Assembly (NCBI GenBank): GCA_013115135.1
Contig: JABANP010000147.1
Location: 1 to 64,000, forward strand
Length of the DNA stretch: 64,000 bases
Direction of reading: 5' to 3'
Source of the DNA: Perkinsus olseni
Lineage: Eukaryota > Perkinsozoa > Perkinsida > Perkinsidae
Shown piece after piece: positions 10,777 to 19,118 of this stretch. Position 1 is the first letter of the stretch. Each line of letters starts with the position of its first letter. The position numbers were made by a program, and so were the translations under genes. The notes below the pieces were generated by a model. That model ran no database searches. It was not told the origin of the DNA and worked only from the letters and a program-made list of their open reading frames with translations.

Positions 10777-11442
10777 TCATATAGAAGCCCGGCCAAGGCT
10801 TCTGTCGACTCCCCTCAAAGATGACGATGCACTAACCTCTTCACGGTCTACGGGGCACTTAGTCGCGGCGCTATCGACCTCGTCGGTCCTCGCCTCGCTG
10901 AACGGGCCATACACGACCATGAATTTGCTGAGCCCTTTGATGTAGGGTTTGACGAACTCCTCCTTGGGTAGATTGAACTCCTCGCATGCCTGCAGTTGCA
11001 GTCGAAGCCACCGATTTCTCTGCTGCACCGTAAAGCCGTCACCAACGTAACCAGCCTCCTTTGGAGCCTCACCGCGTAGCGGACAGTGCTGGGATTTCTT
11101 ATGCATTCGATTAACGTGTCGCGTGCCACCCATTCGTCTGTAGGAATCGTCAACCCCGCACGCTGAGTAAAACCACGCGGCAAACCTGAGGTGGTGTGGC
11201 TCAGTCTTGTCCTCGTAGAGACAGCCTAGGATGGGGTCCTCGAACGAGAGCTCATAGAAACGTTTGATCACTCCTTCGAAGGCTTCCTTACTTCCAACAA
11301 CCTCTAATAAATTCGAAGGGAACAGAAACTTAGTCATTCGACTGGGGGTAACTAGGAACTGAAAACTCTGTCGTTTAGCCGGTCCACGCGAGTACTCCAA
11401 AAGCCGATTCGGTATCTCATGGTCAGACTCTGATTCTGACAC
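10777..11442 (-). CDS. Truncated-haemoglobin-like protein (group II type)
   Basis: Open frame of 221 codons. The central part, about residues 45-185, fits the truncated globin fold: a helix with a conserved FY (VIKRFYELSFEDPILG), then H-x2-RFAAWFYSACG, then YRRMGG and an M-H pair (RMHKK) where the proximal histidine is expected, a linker, and FTVQQRNRWLRLQLQAC with the tryptophan typical of group II (position G8), followed by PKEEFVKPYIKGLSKF. The usual length is about 130; here there are N- and C-terminal extensions. The frame begins with GTG right after an AG, so residue 1 is probably an exon start; the first internal ATG is at 11337. Such proteins bind haem and oxygen or NO. The retroelement repeat begins 166 bases upstream. 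Confidence 0.6.
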   Translation of the reverse strand: MSESESDHEIPNRLLEYSRGPAKRQSFQFLVTPSRMTKFLFPSNLLEVVGSKEAFEGVIKRFYELSFEDPILGCLYEDKTEPHHLRFAAWFYSACGVDDSYRRMGGTRHVNRMHKKSQHCPLRGEAPKEAGYVGDGFTVQQRNRWLRLQLQACEEFNLPKEEFVKPYIKGLSKFMVVYGPFSEARTDEVDSAATKCPVDREEVSASSSLRGVDRSLGRASI

Positions 11443-11607
11443 CTATAGCCTTCTAGATGCCACTGACGACAACAAGCAGGAACTGCCAACATGTTCATCG
11501 TCGCCGGCCGAGAACTTCTTCAATCTCGGCGATACCCCTTCGTGGTTGCGTGGGAGTCGCCGAGTTTCATGGCGCGCGCTACGTCGTTGGTCGCGCGTGC
11601 GGTATAC

Positions 11608-11722
11608 TGTTCCATCTCCGAGATGGAAGTGGGAAAGTTGTGAAACGTGCTTTACTTCGCTCCGTCGTGTCATAGCTAACGAGCGAGGCCTCGCCGAGCT
11701 CTCATGAAGCTTTGTTGATCCC
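11608..11722 (+). repeat. Direct repeat, left copy
   Basis: 115 bases, same as 14170-14284 as far as I can read; starts TGTTCCATCTCCGAGATGG (a small palindrome) and ends GTTGATCCC. LTR-like by position, unproven. Confidence 0.8.
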
Positions 11723-11729
11723 GGTAGAA

Positions 11730-11840
11730 TGTTCTTGTTCTCTGCTAACAACTCAAGTCTTCGTAAGATGGTGTAAGGTAGGCTAGGCTAGTGATATCGG
11801 TGACGACTGATGACGGGTTCACAGCAGAGTGAACAAGAAA
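11730..11840 (+). repeat. Inverted repeat, left copy
   Basis: 111 bases from TGTTCTTGTTCTCTGC to GAACAAGAAA; its reverse complement lies at 14285-14395. The integrase ORF starts inside it. Confidence 0.8.
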
Positions 11841-13355
11841 GTGCGCACTACTAACGTAGTGAAAAGAAACTATTGGTGGAAGCGCATGCACAAAGTCTGC
11901 GCGAAGGTTGTCGCTGAGTGCGAGTGCTGCCAGAGGACCAGAGCCAACAGAACCTGGCGAAGGGCAGCATCAGTAGTGAAATGGCGCAGTAATCTCAATC
12001 CAGGAGAATTGGTTGGTATAGATGTGATGTATCTGCCACCTCTCCAAGTGGAGGGCTGCCGTTTCGTCGGGATCATAAGTGCCACGTGCATTTCCACGAA
12101 ATGGCTGAGAGCAGTGCCCATCACTGGATTCTCTGGACAACAAGCTGCGGAATCACTTGATCGCTTATTCTATAACACCGTGATCCCACGGGTGTTGATA
12201 GTGGATCAAGGATCGAACTTTATAGCTGCCGACACGTTTCGGAGCTGGGCGGCCAAGCGACAGATCCGTCTTAAGTACTTTCCAGTAGCATCGTCAAGCC
12301 TAGCAGGATGGGTCGAGCGGCCTCATAAGGGCCTCCGAGACCATCTCAGACCCATGCTCCTCGATAAGGAGGATCCGTCTTTGGTCGGAGAGAATAACTG
12401 GATGACCAGACTCCCCAGAGCGGTGTATGCGTGGAACGCTGCGAGCTATAATAGCAACAGCGTGTTATCACCATATATGATGGTGTACGGTGTACAACCA
12501 CGCATCCCCGGAGCCGAGTTGACCGCCGACGACGAGGAGTTGGCCCAGTTAGGTATTGATCACCTGATAGATATTCCCAGTTGGACCGCATTACTTCAAC
12601 AGATGAATGACTCACGTAGAATCACCAGAGATGTTACCATGAGAGAATATATTGCTCTGTGGTGCGATCTGCGCGATAAGGCGCGTAGCAGTCTCACCAG
12701 AAGGACTAAGACCACAGAAGTTATCCGTGTAGGGGATTTTGTTCGCATTTTGAGGCCTAAGCAGCCCGCCTCTAAATGCACTATCGTCGTATCTGCTCGC
12801 GGTAGCGTGATACGCGTAGTTGATTCTTCTTATAGAGTATCGGATGAGTATATCGGAAATATCGTATTGGTTAAGAATGACCCCCCAAATAAAGATGTTC
12901 TTCTCAAATGTAAAGAAGCCTATGATCGGGACGACAGTTTCCCGGATCTACCTGCGATTGTTGTGACTCGAGAATTGCAGCAAAGTGAGATCGCTGATGG
13001 TTCTCTTCGGATGAAGAACCTGATCGAAAAATTATCTACTCTACCTTTATGCTCACCTGATAATCTTACTATCGACTCAACAGTCGTGATTTTATGTAAT
13101 ATCGATGGACGCCCAACTACCAGCTTTTGGCGCGTCTCATCCCGTGACCAGCACTCGGATGTTTGGAATTTGCTGGAAGTTAATAGTGCTGGAGAATTAT
13201 TAAATGATGGAAGAACTCTCTCTGTGACTCGCAATAATGGGTTTTTCGATAGCATGCCGACGCTGTGCTGTTACAGAGTTAGGTTACCGATGACGAGAGA
13301 TGCAGAGTCCCGACTGTGTGAGGCCCGTAATCACTTATCAGTTATCAGTCAGTAG
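11829..13355 (+). CDS. Retrotransposon integrase (partial polyprotein)
   Basis: 508-codon frame. It opens with the second half of an integrase zinc finger (C-E-C-C within AECECCQ; the two histidines are missing). The catalytic core follows: D in VGIDVMYL, D in LIVDQGSNF, and E in GWVERPHKG, 37 residues after the second D, the expected D,D-35-E layout. Downstream are conserved core features (RLPRAVYAWN, MMVYG) and an SH3-like C-terminal domain with VGDFVRILRPK. It inserts cDNA into the host genome. The start codon lies in the flanking repeat, so the true N-terminus (reverse transcriptase and HH of the zinc finger) has been deleted. The last ~250 residues are more AT-rich and less conserved. 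Confidence 0.75.
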   Translation: MNKKVRTTNVVKRNYWWKRMHKVCAKVVAECECCQRTRANRTWRRAASVVKWRSNLNPGELVGIDVMYLPPLQVEGCRFVGIISATCISTKWLRAVPITGFSGQQAAESLDRLFYNTVIPRVLIVDQGSNFIAADTFRSWAAKRQIRLKYFPVASSSLAGWVERPHKGLRDHLRPMLLDKEDPSLVGENNWMTRLPRAVYAWNAASYNSNSVLSPYMMVYGVQPRIPGAELTADDEELAQLGIDHLIDIPSWTALLQQMNDSRRITRDVTMREYIALWCDLRDKARSSLTRRTKTTEVIRVGDFVRILRPKQPASKCTIVVSARGSVIRVVDSSYRVSDEYIGNIVLVKNDPPNKDVLLKCKEAYDRDDSFPDLPAIVVTRELQQSEIADGSLRMKNLIEKLSTLPLCSPDNLTIDSTVVILCNIDGRPTTSFWRVSSRDQHSDVWNLLEVNSAGELLNDGRTLSVTRNNGFFDSMPTLCCYRVRLPMTRDAESRLCEARNHLSVISQ

Positions 13356-14169
13356 ATTCGTACTCATTACCAAGTCAAGTATCCCTTTGATTATCCTTTT
13401 GGTAGGCTGTCCATGTCATATTCGTCCTTTATGGCTGTCGGTCGAAGTGTGCGTAGTAGCAATTAGTACTCTCCTTCGACGGGTGTGCCTCTGGTAAGCG
13501 ACATCTTGTAGTTGTTGAGCGTTGGGAGACGTGACGTTGGCATTCGACGATCTGACTGATCGCCCACCACTATGGTGAATGTTATGTGAACTTCGTTCCC
13601 CACGAGCATCTATTCGATTGAGAAGGTTTGTCTTTCGAGAGAGCTTCAGTCCACCTTGTGCCACCATTACCCTCCGGGATGTATGCTGGTACCTCCGGGT
13701 TTCCAGCGGTGTGCAAGTGTGGACGACCCGCCTACAGGAGGGTTCGTCATTATTACCTTTCTGTCGGGGTGTGACCGGTGACTTGAGCAGGATCCTCTCC
13801 CGCACCTTCGTGCTGCTGTCAGCGTCGGTTGGCACTCTGTGCCCATTAGTTCCACACTCGAAGGTCGCGACTTTGGAGAGGGGTAATGCGTCATGGCCTG
13901 TCGACACTCGTTAGCTCTCATGACTGTTACATGATCGAGCTGCTCTCTCCCTCACCCTTTCGACGATATCCAGTCCTACGATATCGGTCGGTACTCCTTC
14001 TCCAAGCAGACTGCTAAGTCGAGCATTGAAGACTTCCGAGCGATCAATGCGTCTACAAGATTGGCGGCTACTCTGAAGTCCAATCCCTACCTGGTCAGTC
14101 AGTTTGAACAGTGCTTTCCGTCTGTGATCTCCGGTAGTTCGTAGTGTAGATGATGTCGCGCCCCCGGAG
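13356..14169. other. Non-coding gap of the retroelement
   Basis: Between the integrase stop and the right direct repeat. Short antisense ORFs only; no domain seen. Probably the 3' untranslated part of the retroelement. Confidence 0.4.
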
Positions 14170-14284
14170 TGTTCCATCTCCGAGATGGAAGTGGGAAAGT
14201 TGTGAAACGTGCTTTACTTCGCTCCGTCGTGTCATAGCTAACGAGCGAGGCCTCGCCGAGCTCTCATGAAGCTTTGTTGATCCC
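14170..14284 (+). repeat. Direct repeat, right copy
   Basis: Matches 11608-11722 in the same orientation over its whole length. Confidence 0.8.
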
Positions 14285-14395
14285 TTTCTTGTTCACTCTG
14301 CTGTGAACCCGTCATCAGTCGTCACCGATATCACTAGCCTAGCCTACCTTACACCATCTTACGAAGACTTGAGTTGTTAGCAGAGAACAAGAACA
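14285..14395 (-). repeat. Inverted repeat, right copy
   Basis: Reverse complement of 11730-11840; here it abuts the direct repeat without the 7-base spacer seen on the left. Confidence 0.8.
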
Positions 14396-14728
14396 ATACG
14401 ATGATCTTTGATGATGAACCGTGCTTACGACCCTGAGAAGTATCTGCAGCTTTACCATGTAAGATACAGATTAGACTAACCCAGCTCCCAGACGACTGTT
14501 CCCTTGCTTCACATCGAGAGTTCGTTAGAGGACCATAGTTTGCATCATGCGCCAAAGCTACATCGCTCCGCCATTCTGAATGACATTTTCAGCTGGCTTT
14601 GTGTAGAACCTCTTCGTTTAGCGTCTTCGATTGCTCGTCGGTAGTTATGTGCCCTCTGCCGTGATGCTGCCTACTGATTGTCGTTATTACCATTATTTTT
14701 GTAGTTTTATAGGAGTAGCGTATTCATC
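14396..14728. other. Upstream region of alanine aminotransferase
   Basis: No ORF of note. The last 50 bases are T-rich with AG dinucleotides (TTTTTGTAG and TTTATAG, 14695-14712), which could serve as a 5' leader splice acceptor; this is a guess. Confidence 0.3.
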
Positions 14729-16282
14729 ATGTCCAGCAGTCAACAAGCACTCACGGTTGAGACCATGAACCAGAACATCCGGGAGGCCGAGTACGCCGTC
14801 CGCGGTGCCGTCGTTGCCAAGGCCGCTGAGATGAGGAAGAGGATTGCCGATGGCGACAAGACCGTCCCCTTCGACCGTACCATCCCTTGCAATATTGGCA
14901 ACCCGCAGGTTGTCGGCCAGAAGCCCATCACCTACTACCGTCAGGTCGCTGCCATCTGCACCTACCCTGCCCTTATGGAATCCTCTGAGTTCCCCGAGGA
15001 TGTCAAGGCCGCCGCCAAGTACTACTTGGATGGCAGCAACGGTGTTGGCACCGGTGGTTACACTATGAGCCCCGGTCTCCCCTGCATCCGCAAGCAGGTC
15101 GCCGCCTACATCGAGAGGCGTGATGGCTATCCCTGTGATACCGAGAAGCTTTTCCTCACGACTGGTGCCTCTGAGGGTATCAAGCGTGTCATCGATATGG
15201 TCATCGCCAAGCCCGGTGTTGATGGTGTCCTTCTCCCCTGCCCCCAGTACCCTCTCTACTCTTGCGCCCTCACCATGAACGGTGGTCGTTACGATTACTA
15301 TTACCTCAAGGAGGAGAACGGATGGAGCGTCTCTCAGGAGGAGCTTCAGACTTCTTACGACAGGGCCATTGGCGAGGTGAGTAGATATCATAGTCGTTGT
15401 GGTTGCTGCAATGAATCTAGTGCTCATGTGCATCGTTGTCATGATCATGACGAGATTGTTTCAATTTCAGGGTATCAACCTCAAGGCCATCGCCGTCATC
15501 AACCCCGGTAACCCGTGCGGTTCCGTTTTGAGCCAGGAGGACATCCGCGGCATCATCACTTTCGCCAGGGACCATGGTCTTCCTCATCATGGCCGATGAG
15601 GTCTATCAGGAGAACATCTACACTGAGAGGAAGTTCTTCTCCTTCAAGAGGATCCTCCGTGATCTCCAGAAGGAGAACCCCGGCAAGTTCGACCAGGTCC
15701 AGCTTGTCAGCTTCCACTCCACTTCCAAGGGCCTCCTTGGTGAGTGCGGTCAGCGTGGTGGCTACATGGAGCTTGTTGGCTTCGATGAGCCCACTCTTGC
15801 TCAGTTCAACAAGGTTGCCGCTTCTTGCCTTTCCTCTAACACTTTGGGTCAGATCTTCGTCGGCCTCATGTGCACTCCTCCTCCTGAGGATGGTCCCAGC
15901 TATCCCCTCTTCAAGCAGGAGCGTCAGAACATCTACGACGGTCTTAAGAGGAGAGCCGAGGGCATCACCAAGGAGTTCAACAAGATCGAGGGCATGAGCT
16001 GCCAGCGCGTCCAGGGTGCCATGTACGCCTTCGTGAAGATCGATCTCCCCGAGAAGGCCACTGAGGCCGCCAAGGCCCGTGGTTTGGCCAGCGCTGATGT
16101 CATGTACTGCTTGGATCTCGTCGAGCAGACTGGTATCGTTTGCGTGCCTGGCAACGGTTTCAAGGAGGTCGAGGGTACCAACCATTTCAGGATTACCATC
16201 CTTCCCCCTGATGACATGATGAAGGAGATGATTGGGCAAGCTCGCTGAGTTCCAGAAGAACTTCCTCGCCAAGTACCATTAA
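14729..16282 (+). CDS. Alanine aminotransferase
   Basis: PLP enzyme that interconverts alanine plus 2-oxoglutarate and pyruvate plus glutamate. Exon 1 (14729-15376, 216 codons) has the family's PVTYYRQV-like block, GGYTMSPG and FLTTGASEGI. A GT-AG intron (15377-15470) follows. Exon 2 has INPGNPCGSVLS, ADEVYQENIY and SFHSTSKG with the PLP lysine, then GECGQRGGY, and ends near KNFLAKYH. Length would be about 485 residues, normal for the family. Two single extra bases break the frame: at GG 15576-15577, just before LIMADEVYQ, and at GGG 16234-16236, near the C-terminus. Removing one G at each site restores the family pattern. Codon choice is strongly C/G-ending, as in a highly expressed gene, so sequencing error, or frameshifting on glycine codons, is more likely than decay. 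Confidence 0.9.
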
Positions 16283-16660
16283 ATGATGGCAAATACGATT
16301 TAGCAGCTATACCATTGATAATAAGGAGTGATGCTTCTATTTGACGACAAGCTGCTGCTGCTACTGCCCTCACAACGATTACAATATCATCAGTGTTAAT
16401 CACTAATGGTACCTTTGAGATCTTCCTATTCACAGCGACAATGGCGATGGAAGCATCATTATAACCACCATGGACTGCTGCTGCTGCCAATACTACAACA
16501 GAGCAATTGATGATTATTCACTCCTTCCTCCTCGCTAACGAGGATGACCTGTCTGTGTACTAGTTTCAAATAGAGTCGTTCGACGCTCGTTTCCACAGCC
16601 CTGGGTCTTCGTGTTTGTTAATTCGTTACAACTGTCACTAGCGTAAAGAGACAATCAAAA
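16283..16660. other. Intergenic region
   Basis: No gene. CTGCTGCTGCTACTGC-like triplet patches at about 16347 and 16470. Confidence 0.4.
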
Positions 16661-17015
16661 ATGCCGGTCATCCATTTGGATTCCTCCTCGACCTCCTTTG
16701 GCTCCGTTCCTTCCGAAGGCAGCGGCGATATTGGTAGGTCCCTCCCTTGGTTGGAGTTTTTTGTGTAGGGTCTATCTCAGGTGCAGGAGGATTCCCAGCA
16801 GATGGGCTCATCACGTGAGCTCTCAAGCCTTGGGCTCCTCGAATGGCGAAAAGCTCATGATTATCAGATCCGCCTTTGGTAGTGGTAGTCATCACCATCA
16901 TCATGCTCATCATCATCAACATGCCCACCATTTGCATCATCACCACCACGGCCATCACCACGGCCATCACGCCAAGCACGCTGCTTCGAGCAAGCATCAT
17001 GGTACTCAGCGCTGA
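16661..17015 (+). CDS. Small histidine-rich protein, three exons
   Basis: ATG at 16661 after an A-run. Exon 1 encodes MPVIHLDSSSTSFGSVP and on to GDI. Two GT-AG introns (about 16734-16787 and 16823-16875) join in phase to give GAGGFPADGLIT, SAFGSGS and then a 40-residue tail in which more than half the residues are His, ending KHHGTQR at the stop in 17013-17015. Total about 84 residues. A His-rich tail suggests metal (Zn/Ni/Cu) binding, but no domain is recognised. The joins work without any stop, which supports the model. The opposite strand is also open over the last exon with reasonable codon use, so strand choice is not certain. Confidence 0.45.
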
Positions 17016-17109
17016 GGGTGTAGAATGCTGATTGGCCTTCAGGGTTCGGGTTGGACTCCATGATGAATCTGACAGCCTCAAATTTCTTGAGACCGTTGGT
17101 GGCGGCCAC
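16864..17109 (-). CDS. Alternative antisense ORF, last exon of an unknown gene
   Basis: Minus-strand frame that begins after a TCCAG acceptor-like site near 17110 and runs 80 codons. The first 45 residues (VAATNGLKKFEAVRF, then IMESNPNPEGQ, SAFYTLSAEYHDA) look protein-like with C/G-ending codons; the rest is Asp/Gly/His-rich because it is the complement of the His codons. It competes with the His-rich gene on the plus strand. No family recognised. Confidence 0.3.
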   Translation of the reverse strand: MAATNGLKKFEAVRFIMESNPNPEGQSAFYTLSAEYHDACSKQRAWRDGRGDGRGGDDANGGHVDDDEHDDGDDYHYQRRI

Positions 17110-19118
17110 TGGACGACTTGAGAGGTCCTTGGCCTTCCTCTAGCTCAGTATATCCTTGCACGCCCATCAACCATGCGATCGTCCAAGATGGATCATGCAG
17201 CAACGGTGGTGACATTCGAAAGACTAGTGCTCGAGAGTTCTCAATCACCCATCTTCCCTGCCTGCAGTTGTAGTCGTAGCTTTCATTCTTATGTGCATCT
17301 CCATCAGCCCTCAACACAACCACATGCTGACCGGCTCCGCGTAAGGACAGCATGGTCCACATCATCGTCTGATGTCTACTGCTTCAGCGCGGATATCGAC
17401 ACTCCACCCTCCACTACCTTCACTCCCGCTCATCATCACAGGTCAGTATCACCACGTCATTCCCTGGACTAGAGCGTCTTTTCTCAGTTCTACCGGGCAC
17501 CGGTGCAGTTCATTCGTGAGCCCCCTCTACCCATTAGCTCTGTACGACAGACCAAAGCCCACCATTGGAGGGTCTCCGGGAGGAATCGGAGGATTCTTCC
17601 ACAAAGGTCGCTCGATGGCTCGGCAGGTATCGTGCAGCTCCACGTCGCAGGTTCGGGGCTCGAAGATCTCTTAGCGCAGCGGATGCTGTTGGTTATCAGG
17701 AGGAAGCTGAACTGCCATGATTTCATGGGAAGTCCTTTCTGACACCTCTAGCTGTCGTGTTGTTCGAGATACTGCAAAGAGTGAGTCGTGTAGCTATGCT
17801 TTTTGACTTCAACACTCCCCTCTTGCCGGCCCCGCATGACCATACCAACTTCGACCAGACTTCGTGTAGCACGTTCAAGAGGACATGGCAACGTACAACC
17901 GCCGTCTGTTGTCTCTTTCAGTCTCAACACTGAGCAGTACTCATGGCATGCGTGATCACCACCATCAGACAGCGTTCCACAGGTGACGCTCCGTCACACA
18001 CGCATACGTTTTCATAGTGGAGTGGTACGCTTGCTCGATCAGAGGCTACCACCATCACCGTGCCCGGCATCACAGATCGTCACATCGGCATGGGAGGTCT
18101 CAAGGCCACTACAGGCGAGTGGAGAATCGAGGTTGGGGAGGGTGCTGGGCGATGCTGCTATCGGGACGTCTCGTCACTCAGCTGAGAAAAGGGTGATGGA
18201 AGATGAACTCAGGATGCAGAAGGACATGGACAGGGACCGAGCTCGGATACTCCGAGACAAGGACCGGGCAAAGGAGGCCGAACTGCAACACCTATGTACC
18301 GCTACTCCTGCTTTTGAGGGGCGCTACGAGCATGTCTTCAGTGAATCAACGGAGAGCGCATCACACGCTGTCCCCGATCGCCAATTTTGTGATTTCACGG
18401 GTGCCAGTGATGACAGCTCGTGAGAACAGCAAACGGTCTGTGCTGGACTTCCTGTAGAATCTACAACAACCGCGGCTGCGGTAGCAGCAGTTTAGTTCAA
18501 GTTCATAAATCGTCGACGGAGTTGGCCAGCCACAGTCGCGATATGCTCGCTGAAGGCATACTTCAAGTACCAACGCTGAGATCTGCATATGGCATGAGAG
18601 GGTTTCCGAGCTGCCGTGCAGGGGAGGCTCAGGGAGGAGGGTGTGGCGATCCGGGCAAGTCACGTTAGAAGGAGGAGTTGTCAGCAGACTAGATACGACA
18701 AAAAAGCAACAGTGGACAAGGAAGCGGGCGTAGGGAGATAGAAGGCACTGAGCTCTCCTTCATAATCTCGAAGCCATCCCGGAATCACCGATTACTCTGT
18801 GAACCTAGCGACTTGTCTTGGAAAGCACGTGTGCTTTGGTACCGAAGCGGAGTTGATTCGTTCAGCTGTTGACACCTTTCGGTCAACTAAACTCAGCGGT
18901 CAATTTCGATTGTCCATGGACTCCCTGTGTCCCTGTGTTATGCCCGTTTATGCCGTCGAACTCGAAGTACTTTTGCGCTTGCGGGGTCGTGGTCGGACAC
19001 TGAACAGTACGCGCTCACTCCTCCCCTCTTCCGCAAGATCCTATCGTAGCACCATACCCCTTCGACCACCCATGGTAGAAATACTACACTCAACTCCGGA
19101 AGTTCACAAAACGTAGTG
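17110..19118. other. Region with unresolved exons
   Basis: Neither strand gives a recognisable protein. The only persuasive coding piece is a charged helix on the plus strand at about 18185-18293 (listed separately). Possible 3' splice sites are frequent, so a multi-exon gene may be hidden here. Confidence 0.3.
17983..18423 (+). CDS. Hypothetical protein piece with charged coiled-coil
   Basis: In a 146-codon frame, residues 66-103 form a highly charged helix (KRVMEDELRMQKDMDRDRA and following RDKDRAKEAEL), typical of a coiled coil, ending at a possible donor near 18293. The rest lacks codon bias. Probably one exon of a plus-strand gene whose limits I cannot set. No function suggested. Confidence 0.3.
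   Translation: MTLRHTRIRFHSGVVRLLDQRLPPSPCPASQIVTSAWEVSRPLQASGESRLGRVLGDAAIGTSRHSAEKRVMEDELRMQKDMDRDRARILRDKDRAKEAELQHLCTATPAFEGRYEHVFSESTESASHAVPDRQFCDFTGASDDSS

Larger units (their letters stand above)
11608..14395 (+). mobile_element. Retroelement remn with integrase, boxed by direct and inverted repeats
   Basis: Order: 115-base direct repeat (11608-11722), 7 bases, 111-base repeat (11730-11840), integrase ORF, 0.8 kb gap, second copy of the direct repeat (14170-14284), then at once the 111-base repeat inverted (14285-14395). The direct repeat starts TGTTCCATCTCC and could be LTR sequence. There is no gag, protease or reverse transcriptase, so the element has a large internal deletion. 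The mixed direct/inverted layout means one end was also rearranged. Confidence 0.6.

Noticed and set aside
14693..15448. 251-codon minus-strand ORF
   Set aside because: Shadow of alanine aminotransferase; codon bias and similarity are on the plus strand.
15556..16272. 238-codon minus-strand ORF
   Set aside because: Antisense shadow of exon 2 of alanine aminotransferase.
16668..17081. Minus-strand Met/Val-rich frame that looks like membrane helices
   Set aside because: It is the out-of-frame complement of His codons (CAT/CAC) and has no other support.
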